Source: Sporomusaceae bacterium (GTDB lineage Bacteria; Bacillota; Negativicutes; DSM-13327). From it: a DNA stretch of 16,314 bases. Of the stretch, positions 1 through 7,023 are shown in pieces (the first letter of the stretch is position 1; each line of letters starts with the position of its first letter). The stretch is from positions 2,990 to 19,303 of the forward strand of contig JAPUES010000098.1 in assembly GCA_027492445.1 (NCBI GenBank). The letters run 5' to 3'. The translations under genes were made by a program, and so were the position numbers. The notes under the pieces are model-generated. The model worked only from the letters and a program-made list of their open reading frames with translations. It was not told the origin of the DNA and ran no database searches.

Positions 1-1687
1 ACAACAAATCGTGCCTAGTTATAAAATGGTAGATACTTGCGCTGCTGAGTTTGAAGCGGATACTCCTTACTACTACTCCACTTATGCTCAGGAAGATGAG
101 GTCGTTGTATCGGATAAGCGTAAAGTTATGGTGCTTGGATCAGGGCCGATTCGTATCGGTCAAGGGGTAGAATTTGATTATTGTTCCGTTCACTCCGTAT
201 GGGCGCTGCGGGAGATGGGAATTGAATCGATTATTGTAAATAATAATCCTGAAACCGTCAGTACGGATTTTGACACTGCCGATAGCCTGTATTTTGAGCC
301 GCTAACACCAGAAGATGTAATGAATATCATTGATAAAGAAAAACCAGAAGGCGTAATTGTACAGTTTGGTGGGCAGACTGCCATTAATTTAGCAGGACCA
401 CTCGCCAGAGCTGGAGTTAAGATCATGGGTACTAGCGTAGAAGATATTGATCGTGCAGAAGATCGAGAAAAATTTGATGCTTTATTAGAAGAAAGTTGTA
501 TTCCAAGACCTCAAGGCGGAACGGTGACCAATGGTGAAGAAGCAGTGCTAGAGGCTGCCAAGATTGGCTACCCTGTTGTAGTACGTCCTTCTTATGTACT
601 AGGTGGCCGGGCCATGGAAATCGTATATGATGAAGATGAGCTAAAAGATTACATGACTAGGGCAGTCAAGGCGTCGCCAGAGCATCCCGTACTTGTGGAT
701 CGCTATATGCAAGGTACAGAAGTGGAAGTAGATGCTATTTCTGATGGGCAGGATGTATTTATTCCAGGGATTATGGAGCATGTGGAACGAGCAGGGGTGC
801 ATTCCGGTGATAGTATTGCCGTATATCCGACGCAAACCTTATCAACTGAAGTCATTGCAACCATCGTAGATTATACTACCCGTTTGGCAAAAGGCCTCAA
901 TGTAAAAGGTGTTATTAATATTCAATATGTAGTGGTCGATGATGGCGTTTATGTTATTGAGGTAAATCCTCGTTCCAGCCGTACCATTCCATTCTTAAGT
1001 AAAGTAACAGACGTACCTATGGTCCATGTCGCTACTCGGGTAGCAATGGGTGAAAGCCTTCAGTCCCTTGGTTATAAATCTGGCTTAATGCCAGCAAAAC
1101 CTTATACTGCTGTAAAAGCTCCCGTATTCTCTTTCTCAAAAATGCAGCAGGTTGATATTTCCCTCGGGCCTGAAATGAAGTCCACTGGGGAAGTCATGGG
1201 CATTGATTATCACTATGCTAGAGCCTTGTATAAAGCAATTACGGGTGCTGGTATGAATATACCACAGCGGGGTACTGTGCTCTTTACTGTGGCGGATAAG
1301 GATAAAGAAGAGGGCGGGGAATTAGCAAAAGGTCTTGCTGATCTTGGCTATCGTTTAGTCGCTACAGGGGGGACAGCCCAGCACTTGCAATCCTTAGGAC
1401 TTGATGTAGATATTGTGCATAAGGTGCATGAACACAAACCAGATATTATTAAAATGATTAAGACGGGTAAAATTAATATGGTAATTAATACCTTGACTCA
1501 CGGCAAAGAACCAGAGCGAGATGGTTATAAAATTCGTCGGGCAACGGTTGAACATGCCCTTCCATGCTTTACCTCAATGGATACAGCAAAGGCTGTGTTT
1601 GATGTACTCACCTTCATGCGGGAACGCCGGTTGTCCTATGTACTAGCTATACAAGACTATGTGGGTGGAGGGGATAGCCTTGCCTAA
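1..1687 (+). CDS. carB: Carbamoyl phosphate synthase large subunit, C-terminal half (partial)
   Basis: This is the 3' part of the large subunit of carbamoyl phosphate synthase, which makes carbamoyl phosphate from bicarbonate, ammonia (delivered by the small subunit) and two ATP. The frame is open from nucleotide 2, giving 561 residues of a protein that is usually about 1070 long, so the first synthetase half lies outside the window. The motif KMVDTCAAEF near the edge marks the junction before the second half. Next come a pre-ATP-grasp fold (GSGPIRIGQG), the second ATP-grasp domain (about nt 450-1190, with VRPSYVLGGRAM and EVNPRSSRTIPF) and the MGS-like allosteric domain (about nt 1270-1680, ending with RDGYKIRRATVEHA and TSMDTAKA). 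In the family this last domain binds effectors such as UMP. The gene overlaps pyrK by 8 nt, so it belongs to the pyr operon. It shows no frameshift. The GTG at nt 11 is an internal valine codon, not a start. Confidence 0.97.
   Translation, partial: QQIVPSYKMVDTCAAEFEADTPYYYSTYAQEDEVVVSDKRKVMVLGSGPIRIGQGVEFDYCSVHSVWALREMGIESIIVNNNPETVSTDFDTADSLYFEPLTPEDVMNIIDKEKPEGVIVQFGGQTAINLAGPLARAGVKIMGTSVEDIDRAEDREKFDALLEESCIPRPQGGTVTNGEEAVLEAAKIGYPVVVRPSYVLGGRAMEIVYDEDELKDYMTRAVKASPEHPVLVDRYMQGTEVEVDAISDGQDVFIPGIMEHVERAGVHSGDSIAVYPTQTLSTEVIATIVDYTTRLAKGLNVKGVINIQYVVVDDGVYVIEVNPRSSRTIPFLSKVTDVPMVHVATRVAMGESLQSLGYKSGLMPAKPYTAVKAPVFSFSKMQQVDISLGPEMKSTGEVMGIDYHYARALYKAITGAGMNIPQRGTVLFTVADKDKEEGGELAKGLADLGYRLVATGGTAQHLQSLGLDVDIVHKVHEHKPDIIKMIKTGKINMVINTLTHGKEPERDGYKIRRATVEHALPCFTSMDTAKAVFDVLTFMRERRLSYVLAIQDYVGGGDSLA
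1667..1673 (+). promoter_or_regulatory. Ribosome-binding site of pyrK, inside carB
   Basis: GGAGGGG lies 6 nt upstream of TTG 1680 and within the last codons of carB. The in-frame ATG at 1659 has no such site at the right distance, so this site decides for the TTG start. Confidence 0.7.
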
Positions 1688-2450
1688 GAAAGTGGTAGAG
1701 GCTCAGGTTGTAGATCATCGAGAGATTGGCAATCAGGTAAAAGAACTCGTTTTGTATGCTCCAGAAATTGCATCTCAAGCAATAGCAGGCCAATTTTTGC
1801 ACGTTAGAGTAGGAAATAATACCTATCATCCACTCCTCAGACGTCCCCTTAGCATCTCCAATATCGATGCTAAGGCTGGTACTGTCAGTACGATTTATCG
1901 GATTGTCGGACAAGGTACCGCATGTTTGGCTGCTGTAACAACAGATAGTATGGTAGATTGTATGGGACCTCTTGGGAATGGATTTACCATTCAGGGGAAG
2001 CGGCCGTTGTTAATTGGGGGCGGGATGGGACTTGCGCCTCTCTCCTTGTTAGCAGGAGCGTTGTGCCCGAGACCTATTGAAGTGCTAATGGGTGGTCGTA
2101 CGGTGGAAGAAATGTTTTGGGCAGAGATGTTTAAGCATATGTGTCATGGCCTTCACATTACTACCGATGATGGTACCTTAGGCAGTCGTGGTGTAACCTT
2201 GGATGTATTGCCTCAATTATTAGAGAATGAAAAGTTTGATATGATTTATACCTGCGGACCGCGCATTATGATGGAAGGTGTGGCGAAGCTAGCGAAAAAG
2301 TATCAGATTCCTTGCCAAGTTTCCCTGGAAGACTATATGGCCTGCGGCATCGGCGGCTGTTTATCTTGCACCTGTGAAACTACGGGCAACAAGCGTAAGA
2401 AAGTCTGTACCGATGGGCCGGTTTTTTGGGCTGAGGAGGTGTTTTCATGA
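1680..2450 (+). CDS. pyrK: Dihydroorotate dehydrogenase B, electron transfer subunit PyrK
   Basis: PyrK is the FAD and [2Fe-2S] subunit that passes electrons from the class 1B dihydroorotate dehydrogenase PyrD to NAD+. Starting at TTG 1680 it has 256 residues, the usual length for the family. The FAD-binding motif RRPLSI is at 54-59, GPLGNGF at 96-102, and the glycine-rich nucleotide-binding loop GGGMGLAP at 113-120. Four cysteines at 222, 227, 230 and 243 (Cx4Cx2Cx12C) form the expected [2Fe-2S] site, followed by CTDGPVF. The longer in-frame ATG at 1659 would add seven residues but lacks a well-placed ribosome-binding site. The gene overlaps carB by 8 nt and its TGA overlaps the pyrD ATG by 4 nt, which suggests translational coupling of the two subunits of one complex. 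Confidence 0.95.
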   Translation: MPKKVVEAQVVDHREIGNQVKELVLYAPEIASQAIAGQFLHVRVGNNTYHPLLRRPLSISNIDAKAGTVSTIYRIVGQGTACLAAVTTDSMVDCMGPLGNGFTIQGKRPLLIGGGMGLAPLSLLAGALCPRPIEVLMGGRTVEEMFWAEMFKHMCHGLHITTDDGTLGSRGVTLDVLPQLLENEKFDMIYTCGPRIMMEGVAKLAKKYQIPCQVSLEDYMACGIGGCLSCTCETTGNKRKKVCTDGPVFWAEEVFS

Positions 2451-3370
2451 ACAGGAAAGTTGACAATGCCTTAGGGGTAAACATTGCTGGCATCCAAATG
2501 AAAACACCTGTGATGACAGCATCAGGAACCTTTGGTTTTGGTATGGAATATAGTGACTTTGTTGATTTAAATAAAATTGGTGCCATTGTTGTGAAAGGCA
2601 CGACTCTCTTGCCGAGGGCAGGAAATCAGGGGCGGAGGATTGCTGAAACACCAGCAGGAATGCTAAATTCCATTGGACTGGAAAATCCAGGGGTGCAGGA
2701 GTTTCTGCACGAGATACTACCCCCTTTACGTAAGTATGATGTGCCGATTATTGTAAACATTTCAGGTAATACGGTAGAAGAATATGGTGAATTGGCATCG
2801 GTGCTTACCGTGCCTGGAATTGCTGGTTTAGAGCTTAATATTTCATGTCCCAATGTCAAAGAGGGGGGCATTGCCTTTGGTACCCAGTGCCATAGTGCCG
2901 CCGCTGTTGTGGAAATGGCAAAACGTAACACAACGCTACCCGTCATTGTGAAGTTATCGCCAAACGTTACGGATATCGTTGAAATGGCCCAGGCGGTAGA
3001 ACAAGCTGGGGCAGATGCCATATCTTTAATTAATACTTTGCTCGGGATGGCGATTGATATTCATAAATGGCGTCCTGTGCTAGGTAATGTAGTTGGGGGT
3101 CTCTCTGGACCTGCAGTCAAGCCGATCGCAGTACGTATGGTATGGCAAGTAGCCAAAGCAGTCAAGGTGCCTATTATTGGAATGGGCGGCATTGTAACCG
3201 CCGAGGATGCCATTGAATTTATGTTGGCTGGGGCTAGCGCTGTTGCCGTGGGGACTGGGAATTTTATTAATCCTTGTGCTACGCAAGACGTAGCAGATGG
3301 TATAAAGACGTACTTGGAAAAACGTGGTTTAGAACATGTAAATCAATTAGTTGGTAAGGTAAACGTATAA
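2447..3370 (+). CDS. pyrD: Dihydroorotate dehydrogenase B (NAD+), catalytic subunit PyrD
   Basis: PyrD is the FMN-containing catalytic subunit that oxidises dihydroorotate to orotate, the fourth step of UMP synthesis. The 307-residue protein is of normal length. The N-terminal half carries MTASGTFGFG (23-32) and the FMN-contacting lysine 50 in VVKGTTLLPRAGN. The motif NISCPNVKEGG has cysteine 134 as the catalytic base, which marks class 1; class 2 enzymes use serine. The C-terminal part has IGMGGIVTAEDAIEFMLAGA and VAVGTGNF for the FMN phosphate. Pairing with PyrK makes it class 1B, an enzyme that uses NAD+ and is typical of Gram-positive bacteria and anaerobes. The start ATG 2447 sits after a strong GAGGAGGT site, and a 4-nt ATGA overlap links it to pyrK. 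The next gene follows after 19 nt. Confidence 0.96.
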   Translation: MNRKVDNALGVNIAGIQMKTPVMTASGTFGFGMEYSDFVDLNKIGAIVVKGTTLLPRAGNQGRRIAETPAGMLNSIGLENPGVQEFLHEILPPLRKYDVPIIVNISGNTVEEYGELASVLTVPGIAGLELNISCPNVKEGGIAFGTQCHSAAAVVEMAKRNTTLPVIVKLSPNVTDIVEMAQAVEQAGADAISLINTLLGMAIDIHKWRPVLGNVVGGLSGPAVKPIAVRMVWQVAKAVKVPIIGMGGIVTAEDAIEFMLAGASAVAVGTGNFINPCATQDVADGIKTYLEKRGLEHVNQLVGKVNV

Positions 3371-3389
3371 TGCATGGAGGTGATATTGA

Positions 3390-4112
3390 ATGAAAGCTGA
3401 CAATCGTTTAATTGTTGCCATAGATGTTCATACAATGGAAAAAGTTCAGCAGTTAGTAGAACGCTTAGGTACTAGCGTTAGTTATTATAAAGTTGGGATG
3501 GAACTCTTTTATAGTGTGGGCAATGAGGTCATTACCTATTTAAGTAAGCAAGGGAAATCTGTATTTTTAGATTTAAAATTACATGATATTCCCAATACTG
3601 TCGGGCAAAGTGTAGCAGCCTTAACAGAGCTTACGGGAATATCCATGTTAAATGTACACGCTTCTGGCGGACCTGCAATGATGGCGGCTGCTGCAGAGGC
3701 TGTGAAAAGCAAGGCTAAGGATTTGGGGATTGCACCGCCGAAATTAATTGCTGTAACAATTCTCACGAGTATTAATACAAAAGAATGGGCAGATCTTGGC
3801 TATGACGTAGAGTTATCGGATCAAGTTGTTCATTTAGCAAAACTAGCAAAAAATGCAGGACTCGATGGCGTAGTAGCTTCACCCCAAGAAGCAGCATTCA
3901 TTCGCGAGGCTTGTGGTGATGATTTTCTCATTGTTACACCGGGAATACGACCTAGCGGTGCGGCGATTAATGATCAAAGCCGTATTGCCACTCCAGCGGG
4001 CGCTCTTTTAAATGGAGCCTCTCATTTGGTGATTGGGCGTCCTATTACAGCGGCAGAGCAGCCTCAGCAAGCAGTCCAAGCTATTTTACAAGAAATGGGG
4101 GAAAAGCCATGA
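3390..4112 (+). CDS. pyrF: Orotidine 5'-phosphate decarboxylase
   Basis: PyrF decarboxylates orotidine 5'-monophosphate to UMP, the last step of the pathway. The 240-residue protein has the short bacterial form of the enzyme, a TIM barrel. The catalytic signature DLKLHDIPNT is at 61-70, giving the Asp-Lys-Asp set D61, K63 and D66. The phosphate-binding end has VTPGIRPSG and, later, the arginine in VIGRPI. N-terminal DVHTMEKVQ and KVGMELF complete the family pattern. The start ATG 3390 follows a TGGAGGTGA site at the usual distance. Its TGA overlaps the pyrE ATG by 4 nt, so the last two enzymes of the operon are probably translationally coupled even though pyrE acts first. No terminator separates it from its neighbours. 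Confidence 0.96.
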   Translation: MKADNRLIVAIDVHTMEKVQQLVERLGTSVSYYKVGMELFYSVGNEVITYLSKQGKSVFLDLKLHDIPNTVGQSVAALTELTGISMLNVHASGGPAMMAAAAEAVKSKAKDLGIAPPKLIAVTILTSINTKEWADLGYDVELSDQVVHLAKLAKNAGLDGVVASPQEAAFIREACGDDFLIVTPGIRPSGAAINDQSRIATPAGALLNGASHLVIGRPITAAEQPQQAVQAILQEMGEKP

Positions 4113-4681
4113 CCGAAGCAGAAGTAAGACAGCTATTTGTAGAAACAGGTGCTATTTTAGAAGGGCATTTTTTATTGACCTCAGGTTTACATAGTCCTTT
4201 ATATGTGGAAAAATTTCAAGTGCTTCAGTATCCTCAGCATACAGCAGCCTTATGTAAGGCTTTAGCAGATCGATTTGCAAGTGAACGTGTAGAACTAGTG
4301 ATTGGTCCGATTACTGGTGGTATTTTACTCGCCCATGAAGTGGGGAAAAATCTTGGTACACGAGCTATTTTTACAGAACGTGAAAATGGTCGTATGACCT
4401 TGCGCCGTGGTTTTGTCATCAAACCTGGTGAAAGAGTCCTGATTGTAGAAGATATTATTACTACCGGCGGATCAGTACAAGAGGTCTTAGAGGTTGTACG
4501 TGAACATGGCGGCATACCTGTAGGGGTTGGTATATTAGTGGATCGCAGTGGTGCTACAGTGGATTTTGGTATACCTCATCAAGCGCTCCTCAATCTTACC
4601 GTAGAAACCTATCAGGCGGATGCTTGTCCCCTTTGTGCAAGTGGACAAGAGATTACAAAACGTGGCAGTCGCAAACTATAA
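4109..4681 (+). CDS. pyrE: Orotate phosphoribosyltransferase
   Basis: PyrE joins orotate to PRPP to make orotidine 5'-monophosphate, the substrate of PyrF. It has 190 residues. The PRPP-binding loop VEDIITTGGSVQE is at 113-125, and the flexible-loop region with FTERENGRMTLRRGF is at 88-102. The N-terminal GHFLLTSGLHSPLYVEKF is the orotate-side motif. The C-terminus carries a CPLC pair (cysteines 173 and 176) followed by EITKRGSRK, a tail I associate with one branch of bacterial PyrE proteins; whether it binds a metal cannot be told from sequence. The start overlaps the pyrF stop (ATGA). It is the last protein gene of the operon here, and no terminator hairpin is visible between its stop and the tRNA genes that follow. 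Confidence 0.95.
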   Translation: MTEAEVRQLFVETGAILEGHFLLTSGLHSPLYVEKFQVLQYPQHTAALCKALADRFASERVELVIGPITGGILLAHEVGKNLGTRAIFTERENGRMTLRRGFVIKPGERVLIVEDIITTGGSVQEVLEVVREHGGIPVGVGILVDRSGATVDFGIPHQALLNLTVETYQADACPLCASGQEITKRGSRKL

Positions 4682-4710
4682 ATAAATTAACATAAGTGGT
4701 TAAAAAACTA

Positions 4711-4739
4711 TTGAAATAGTAAATGGATTGTGTTATTAT
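4711..4739 (+). promoter_or_regulatory. Promoter of the first tRNA cluster
   Basis: TTGAAA (4711-4716), a 17-nt spacer and TATTAT (4734-4739) make a good sigma-A type promoter that ends 32 nt before tRNA-Asp. The -35 box lies inside a 14-bp perfect inverted repeat (4707-4720, arms ACTATT and AATAGT). Confidence 0.7.
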
Positions 4740-4771
4740 ATAGAAGTTGGTTGTAACAACAACATCAATGT

Positions 4772-4847
4772 GGCCCAGTAGTTTAGCGGTTAGAATGCCG
4801 CCCTGTCACGGCGGAGGTCGTCGGTTCAAATCCGATCTGGGTCGCCA
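4772..4847 (+). tRNA. tRNA-Asp (GTC), copy 1
   Basis: This 76-nt tRNA has a 7-bp acceptor stem (GGCCCAG with CTGGGTC), anticodon GTC at 4805-4807, a GGTTCAAATCC T arm, discriminator G and an encoded CCA. The G discriminator fits tRNA-Asp. It is identical base for base to the copy at 6427-6502. Confidence 0.96.
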
Positions 4848-4855
4848 TTTATTAT

Positions 4856-4930
4856 GCGGGAATAGCTCAGCGGTAGAGCATCGCCTTGCCAAGGCGAGGG
4901 TCGGGAGTTCGAATCTCCTTTCCCGCTCCA
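4856..4930 (+). tRNA. tRNA-Gly (GCC), copy 1
   Basis: This 75-nt tRNA has acceptor stem GCGGGAA with TTCCCGC, anticodon GCC at 4888-4890, a GAGTTCGAATCTC T arm and an encoded CCA. It is identical to the copy at 6594-6668. It follows tRNA-Asp after an 8-nt spacer ending in TTATTAT. Confidence 0.96.
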
Positions 4931-4931
4931 T

Positions 4932-5007
4932 AGGGGTATAGCTCAATTGGTAGAGTAGCGGTCTCCAAAACCGTTGGTTGAGGGTTCAAGTCCTTCTGCC
5001 CCTGCCA
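4932..5007 (+). tRNA. tRNA-Trp (CCA)
   Basis: This 76-nt tRNA has acceptor stem AGGGGTA with TGCCCCT, anticodon CCA at 4965-4967, discriminator G, an AGGGTTCAAGTCCTT T arm and an encoded CCA end. Only one nucleotide separates it from the CCA end of tRNA-Gly, so the two must be released from a common precursor. Confidence 0.95.
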
Positions 5008-5020
5008 CAATAAATTTTAA

Positions 5021-5047
5021 CCCACAGAGAATACTCTGTGGGTTTTT
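5021..5047 (+). terminator. Rho-independent terminator after the first tRNA cluster
   Basis: A perfect 9-bp stem (CCCACAGAG at 5021-5029, CTCTGTGGG at 5034-5042) with an AATA loop is followed by five T. It is the first strong terminator after the pyr operon, so it may end both the tRNA transcript and any read-through from pyrE. Confidence 0.92.
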
Positions 5048-5182
5048 ACCGTTCAATTGCAATAGATGTTGCTGCTTGTTGATTTTGAAAAATTATATAG
5101 TAGTGAATATTCGATATTTAATGATGTTTAGAAGGTTTTTTGACAATAATAAAGAATAGGTAGAGTAAGGGGTTGGCTTTAA

Positions 5183-5845
5183 ATGGAAAAGGTCATGGTA
5201 GAGATACAAAAGTGGGAAATGCTCGCGACATTGCCGACAGAAGTGGCTGGTTTTGTATTGCAGCAGAATCTAGAAAAACGAGGAACTCAGTATTATATCT
5301 TTACCTACGAAAATGAGAAATGTCATAGAAGTTTTTCTGTACTATATGATACTGCGACCAAAGAGTTTTTAGCACGGACGGTTATTGGTTTGACTGAATA
5401 CTTTGATGTAAATTATATTGTTGCCGATATACAGCTTTTAGAAAAATTATTGAAAAAAAGATTACATAATACATTGCTAAATTTAGCAGAAGGCAAGCAA
5501 GAGGACTTAGATAGTATTCTTGTTGAAAAACAAATTCTTCAATGGCCTTATGGGAGAGAGTTGCCTCAGGAAATCGCAGGTTTTACGCTTTTTATAAAAC
5601 CATGGGAACCTATAAAAATAATTAATGGATCGTATGTTATTATCGATTATAGTGATTTTCTCAATGCCAGTAGCTTGGTGATTTATTATAATATATTTCG
5701 GGATGAGTTTTTTGGAGAAATTCGTATTCGGCGTACTCCTCATATGTCAGCAATTTTTGATGCTACTACCTTAGAAAAATTACAAGAATTAATTTCAACT
5801 CATCTTACAACTGTTTTAGGAGATGTGAGGGAAAAATTAACCTAA
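5183..5845 (+). CDS. Unrecognised protein with an internal tandem duplication
   Basis: I do not recognise this 220-residue protein. It has no signal peptide, membrane segment or cysteine motif and looks soluble and cytoplasmic. Its two halves resemble each other: residues 11-26 (W, then LPTEVAGFVL) match 121-136 (W, then LPQEIAGFTL), both are followed by beta-rich stretches (YYIFTYEN and YVIIDYSD; FSVLYDTATKEFLAR and LVIYYNIFRDEFFGE), and both end in a helix (LLEKLLKKRLHNTL at 85-98, TLEKLQELISTHLTTVL at 196-212). This suggests a domain of about 90-100 residues present twice. The start ATG 5183 follows AAGGGG at 5167-5172; ATG 5195 is an alternative. A TTGACA at 5140-5145 could be a -35 box, but no good -10 follows. 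A CheY-like gene comes 38 nt later with no terminator between, so the two may be co-transcribed. Confidence 0.85.
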   Translation: MEKVMVEIQKWEMLATLPTEVAGFVLQQNLEKRGTQYYIFTYENEKCHRSFSVLYDTATKEFLARTVIGLTEYFDVNYIVADIQLLEKLLKKRLHNTLLNLAEGKQEDLDSILVEKQILQWPYGRELPQEIAGFTLFIKPWEPIKIINGSYVIIDYSDFLNASSLVIYYNIFRDEFFGEIRIRRTPHMSAIFDATTLEKLQELISTHLTTVLGDVREKLT

Positions 5846-5883
5846 AGATGTTTGATTTAGATATAATTAGGAGCTGAATTGAA

Positions 5884-6246
5884 GTGGCAAGGATATTAGT
5901 ATGTGATGATTCTGCTTTTATGCGGATGATGTTAAAGAAGGTTTTAATTGAAAATGGCCATGAAATTGTAGGTGAAGCAGGTGATGGCATGGAAGCTGTC
6001 CAGCTGTTTCGCCAACACAAACCAGATTTGGCAACAATGGATATTACCATGCCTAAAATGGATGGGATACAGGCTGTAACCCATATTCATGAAGAAAACC
6101 CCTTAGCGAGAATTGTAATGGTTACAGCTTTGGGACAAAGGGCTATTATTACCGATGCACTGAAAGCTGGTGCTGCTGATTTTATTGTAAAGCCTTTTGA
6201 TGCTGAGCAGGTTGTTGAAACAATAAAGAAGGTTTTAACAAGCTAA
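5884..6246 (+). CDS. Stand-alone CheY-like response regulator receiver
   Basis: This 120-residue protein is a single receiver (REC) domain with no output domain. The acidic pair is D8-D9, the phosphoacceptor is D53 in ATMDITMPKMDG, the switch threonine is T81 (VMVTALG) and the conserved lysine is K103 in VKPFD. In the family a histidine kinase phosphorylates the aspartate and the changed surface binds a partner, such as the flagellar motor for CheY. The sequence is close to the CheY/Spo0F size class, but no chemotaxis, flagellar or kinase gene is in the window, so its kinase and target are unknown. The start GTG 5884 has AGGAG at 5869-5873, 10 nt upstream. It lies 38 nt after the duplicated-domain gene, which makes that protein a candidate partner by context only. 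Confidence 0.93.
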   Translation: MARILVCDDSAFMRMMLKKVLIENGHEIVGEAGDGMEAVQLFRQHKPDLATMDITMPKMDGIQAVTHIHEENPLARIVMVTALGQRAIITDALKAGAADFIVKPFDAEQVVETIKKVLTS

Positions 6247-6281
6247 TCAAGTCATTCCATTGCTTTATAGCCGGAAAGAAC

Positions 6282-6309
6282 TTGACAAGAAAAATCAATG
6301 TGGTATAAT
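6282..6309 (+). promoter_or_regulatory. Upstream promoter P1 of the second tRNA cluster
   Basis: TTGACA (6282-6287), a 16-nt spacer and TATAAT (6304-6309), with TGG just before the -10 box giving an extended -10. Both hexamers are exact consensus. The site is 36 nt after the cheY-like stop and about 118 nt before tRNA-Asp. Confidence 0.8.
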
Positions 6310-6375
6310 AATGTTTGTGACTACGGCTTGTGAATGATTTGAAGTGAGTTTAGAAATAAATTCAAAAAAAAGAGA

Positions 6376-6404
6376 TTGACAAGGGCAAGTAAACATAATA
6401 TAAT
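6376..6404 (+). promoter_or_regulatory. Downstream promoter P2 of the second tRNA cluster
   Basis: TTGACA (6376-6381), exactly 17 nt of spacer and TATAAT (6399-6404) give the full consensus. An A-rich tract just upstream (6364-6371) resembles an UP element. The -10 box ends 22 nt before tRNA-Asp, so this is probably the main promoter of the five-tRNA operon. Confidence 0.85.
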
Positions 6405-6426
6405 AGATTATGTTGCTAAGAAATGT

Positions 6427-6502
6427 GGCCCAGTAGTTTAGCGGTTAGAATGCCGCCCTGTCACGGCGGAGGTCGTCGGTTCAAATCCGATCTGGGTCGC
6501 CA
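6427..6502 (+). tRNA. tRNA-Asp (GTC), copy 2
   Basis: This 76-nt gene has anticodon GTC, discriminator G and an encoded CCA. It is identical to the tRNA-Asp at 4772-4847 and is the first gene of the five-tRNA cluster. Confidence 0.96.
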
Positions 6503-6509
6503 TTATTAT

Positions 6510-6585
<76 letters not shown>

Positions 6586-6593
6586 CTTATTAT

Positions 6594-6668
6594 GCGGGAA
6601 TAGCTCAGCGGTAGAGCATCGCCTTGCCAAGGCGAGGGTCGGGAGTTCGAATCTCCTTTCCCGCTCCA
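6594..6668 (+). tRNA. tRNA-Gly (GCC), copy 2
   Basis: This 75-nt gene has anticodon GCC at 6626-6628 and an encoded CCA. It is identical to the tRNA-Gly at 4856-4930. Confidence 0.96.
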
Positions 6669-6675
6669 TTTCATC

Positions 6676-6750
<75 letters not shown>

Positions 6751-6773
6751 AATTTAATTTGTTTTTTACACCT

Positions 6774-6862
6774 GCGAGGGTGGCGGAATCGGCAGACGCA
6801 CCGGACTTAAAATCCGGAGGGTGGTAACGCCCGTGGGGGTTCAAGTCCCCCCCTTCGCACCA
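6774..6862 (+). tRNA. tRNA-Leu (TAA)
   Basis: This 89-nt class II tRNA has a long variable arm. The acceptor stem GCGAGGG pairs with CCTTCGC, the anticodon TAA is at 6808-6810 between CCGGA and TCCGG stem arms, the T arm is GGGGGTTCAAGTCCCCC, the discriminator is A and CCA is encoded. Confidence 0.95.
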
Positions 6863-6920
6863 TTTGCAAAAAACAAAAAACTATCTATAGCATAGAAGGT
6901 TATTTGTAAATACATATTTA

Positions 6921-6952
6921 AAAGTTTCTGATGAAAATCAGAAACTTTTTTT
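6921..6952 (+). terminator. Rho-independent terminator after the second tRNA cluster
   Basis: A perfect 12-bp stem (AAAGTTTCTGAT at 6921-6932, ATCAGAAACTTT at 6937-6948) with a GAAA tetraloop is followed by a T run to 6952. It lies 58 nt after tRNA-Leu and separates the tRNA operon from the dehydrogenase gene. Confidence 0.92.
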
Positions 6953-7023
6953 ATTAAACGTTAATATTGCTATAGGTATGGGAAATACTAATACTTATAA
7001 TATTACAATATTGTGAGGTAATT

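Noticed and set aside
2626..3021. 131-residue minus-strand open frame inside pyrD
   Set aside because: pyrD is unmistakable on the plus strand. The reverse frame shows no ribosome-binding site or recognisable motif.
4687..4703. Inverted repeat TTAAC...GTTAA after pyrE as a terminator
   Set aside because: The stem is only 5 bp and AT-rich, and it is followed by A rather than T residues.
4747..5159. Two short plus-strand open frames across the first tRNA cluster
   Set aside because: They run through tRNA-Asp, -Gly and -Trp and give the low-complexity 'SNLGR/GSSPSAP' type peptides typical of translated tRNA genes. There is no ribosome-binding site.
5048..5182. Search for a small gene or RNA between the first tRNA terminator and the 220-residue gene
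   Set aside because: Apart from a TTGACA without a partner -10 box I see no supported element in this AT-rich stretch.
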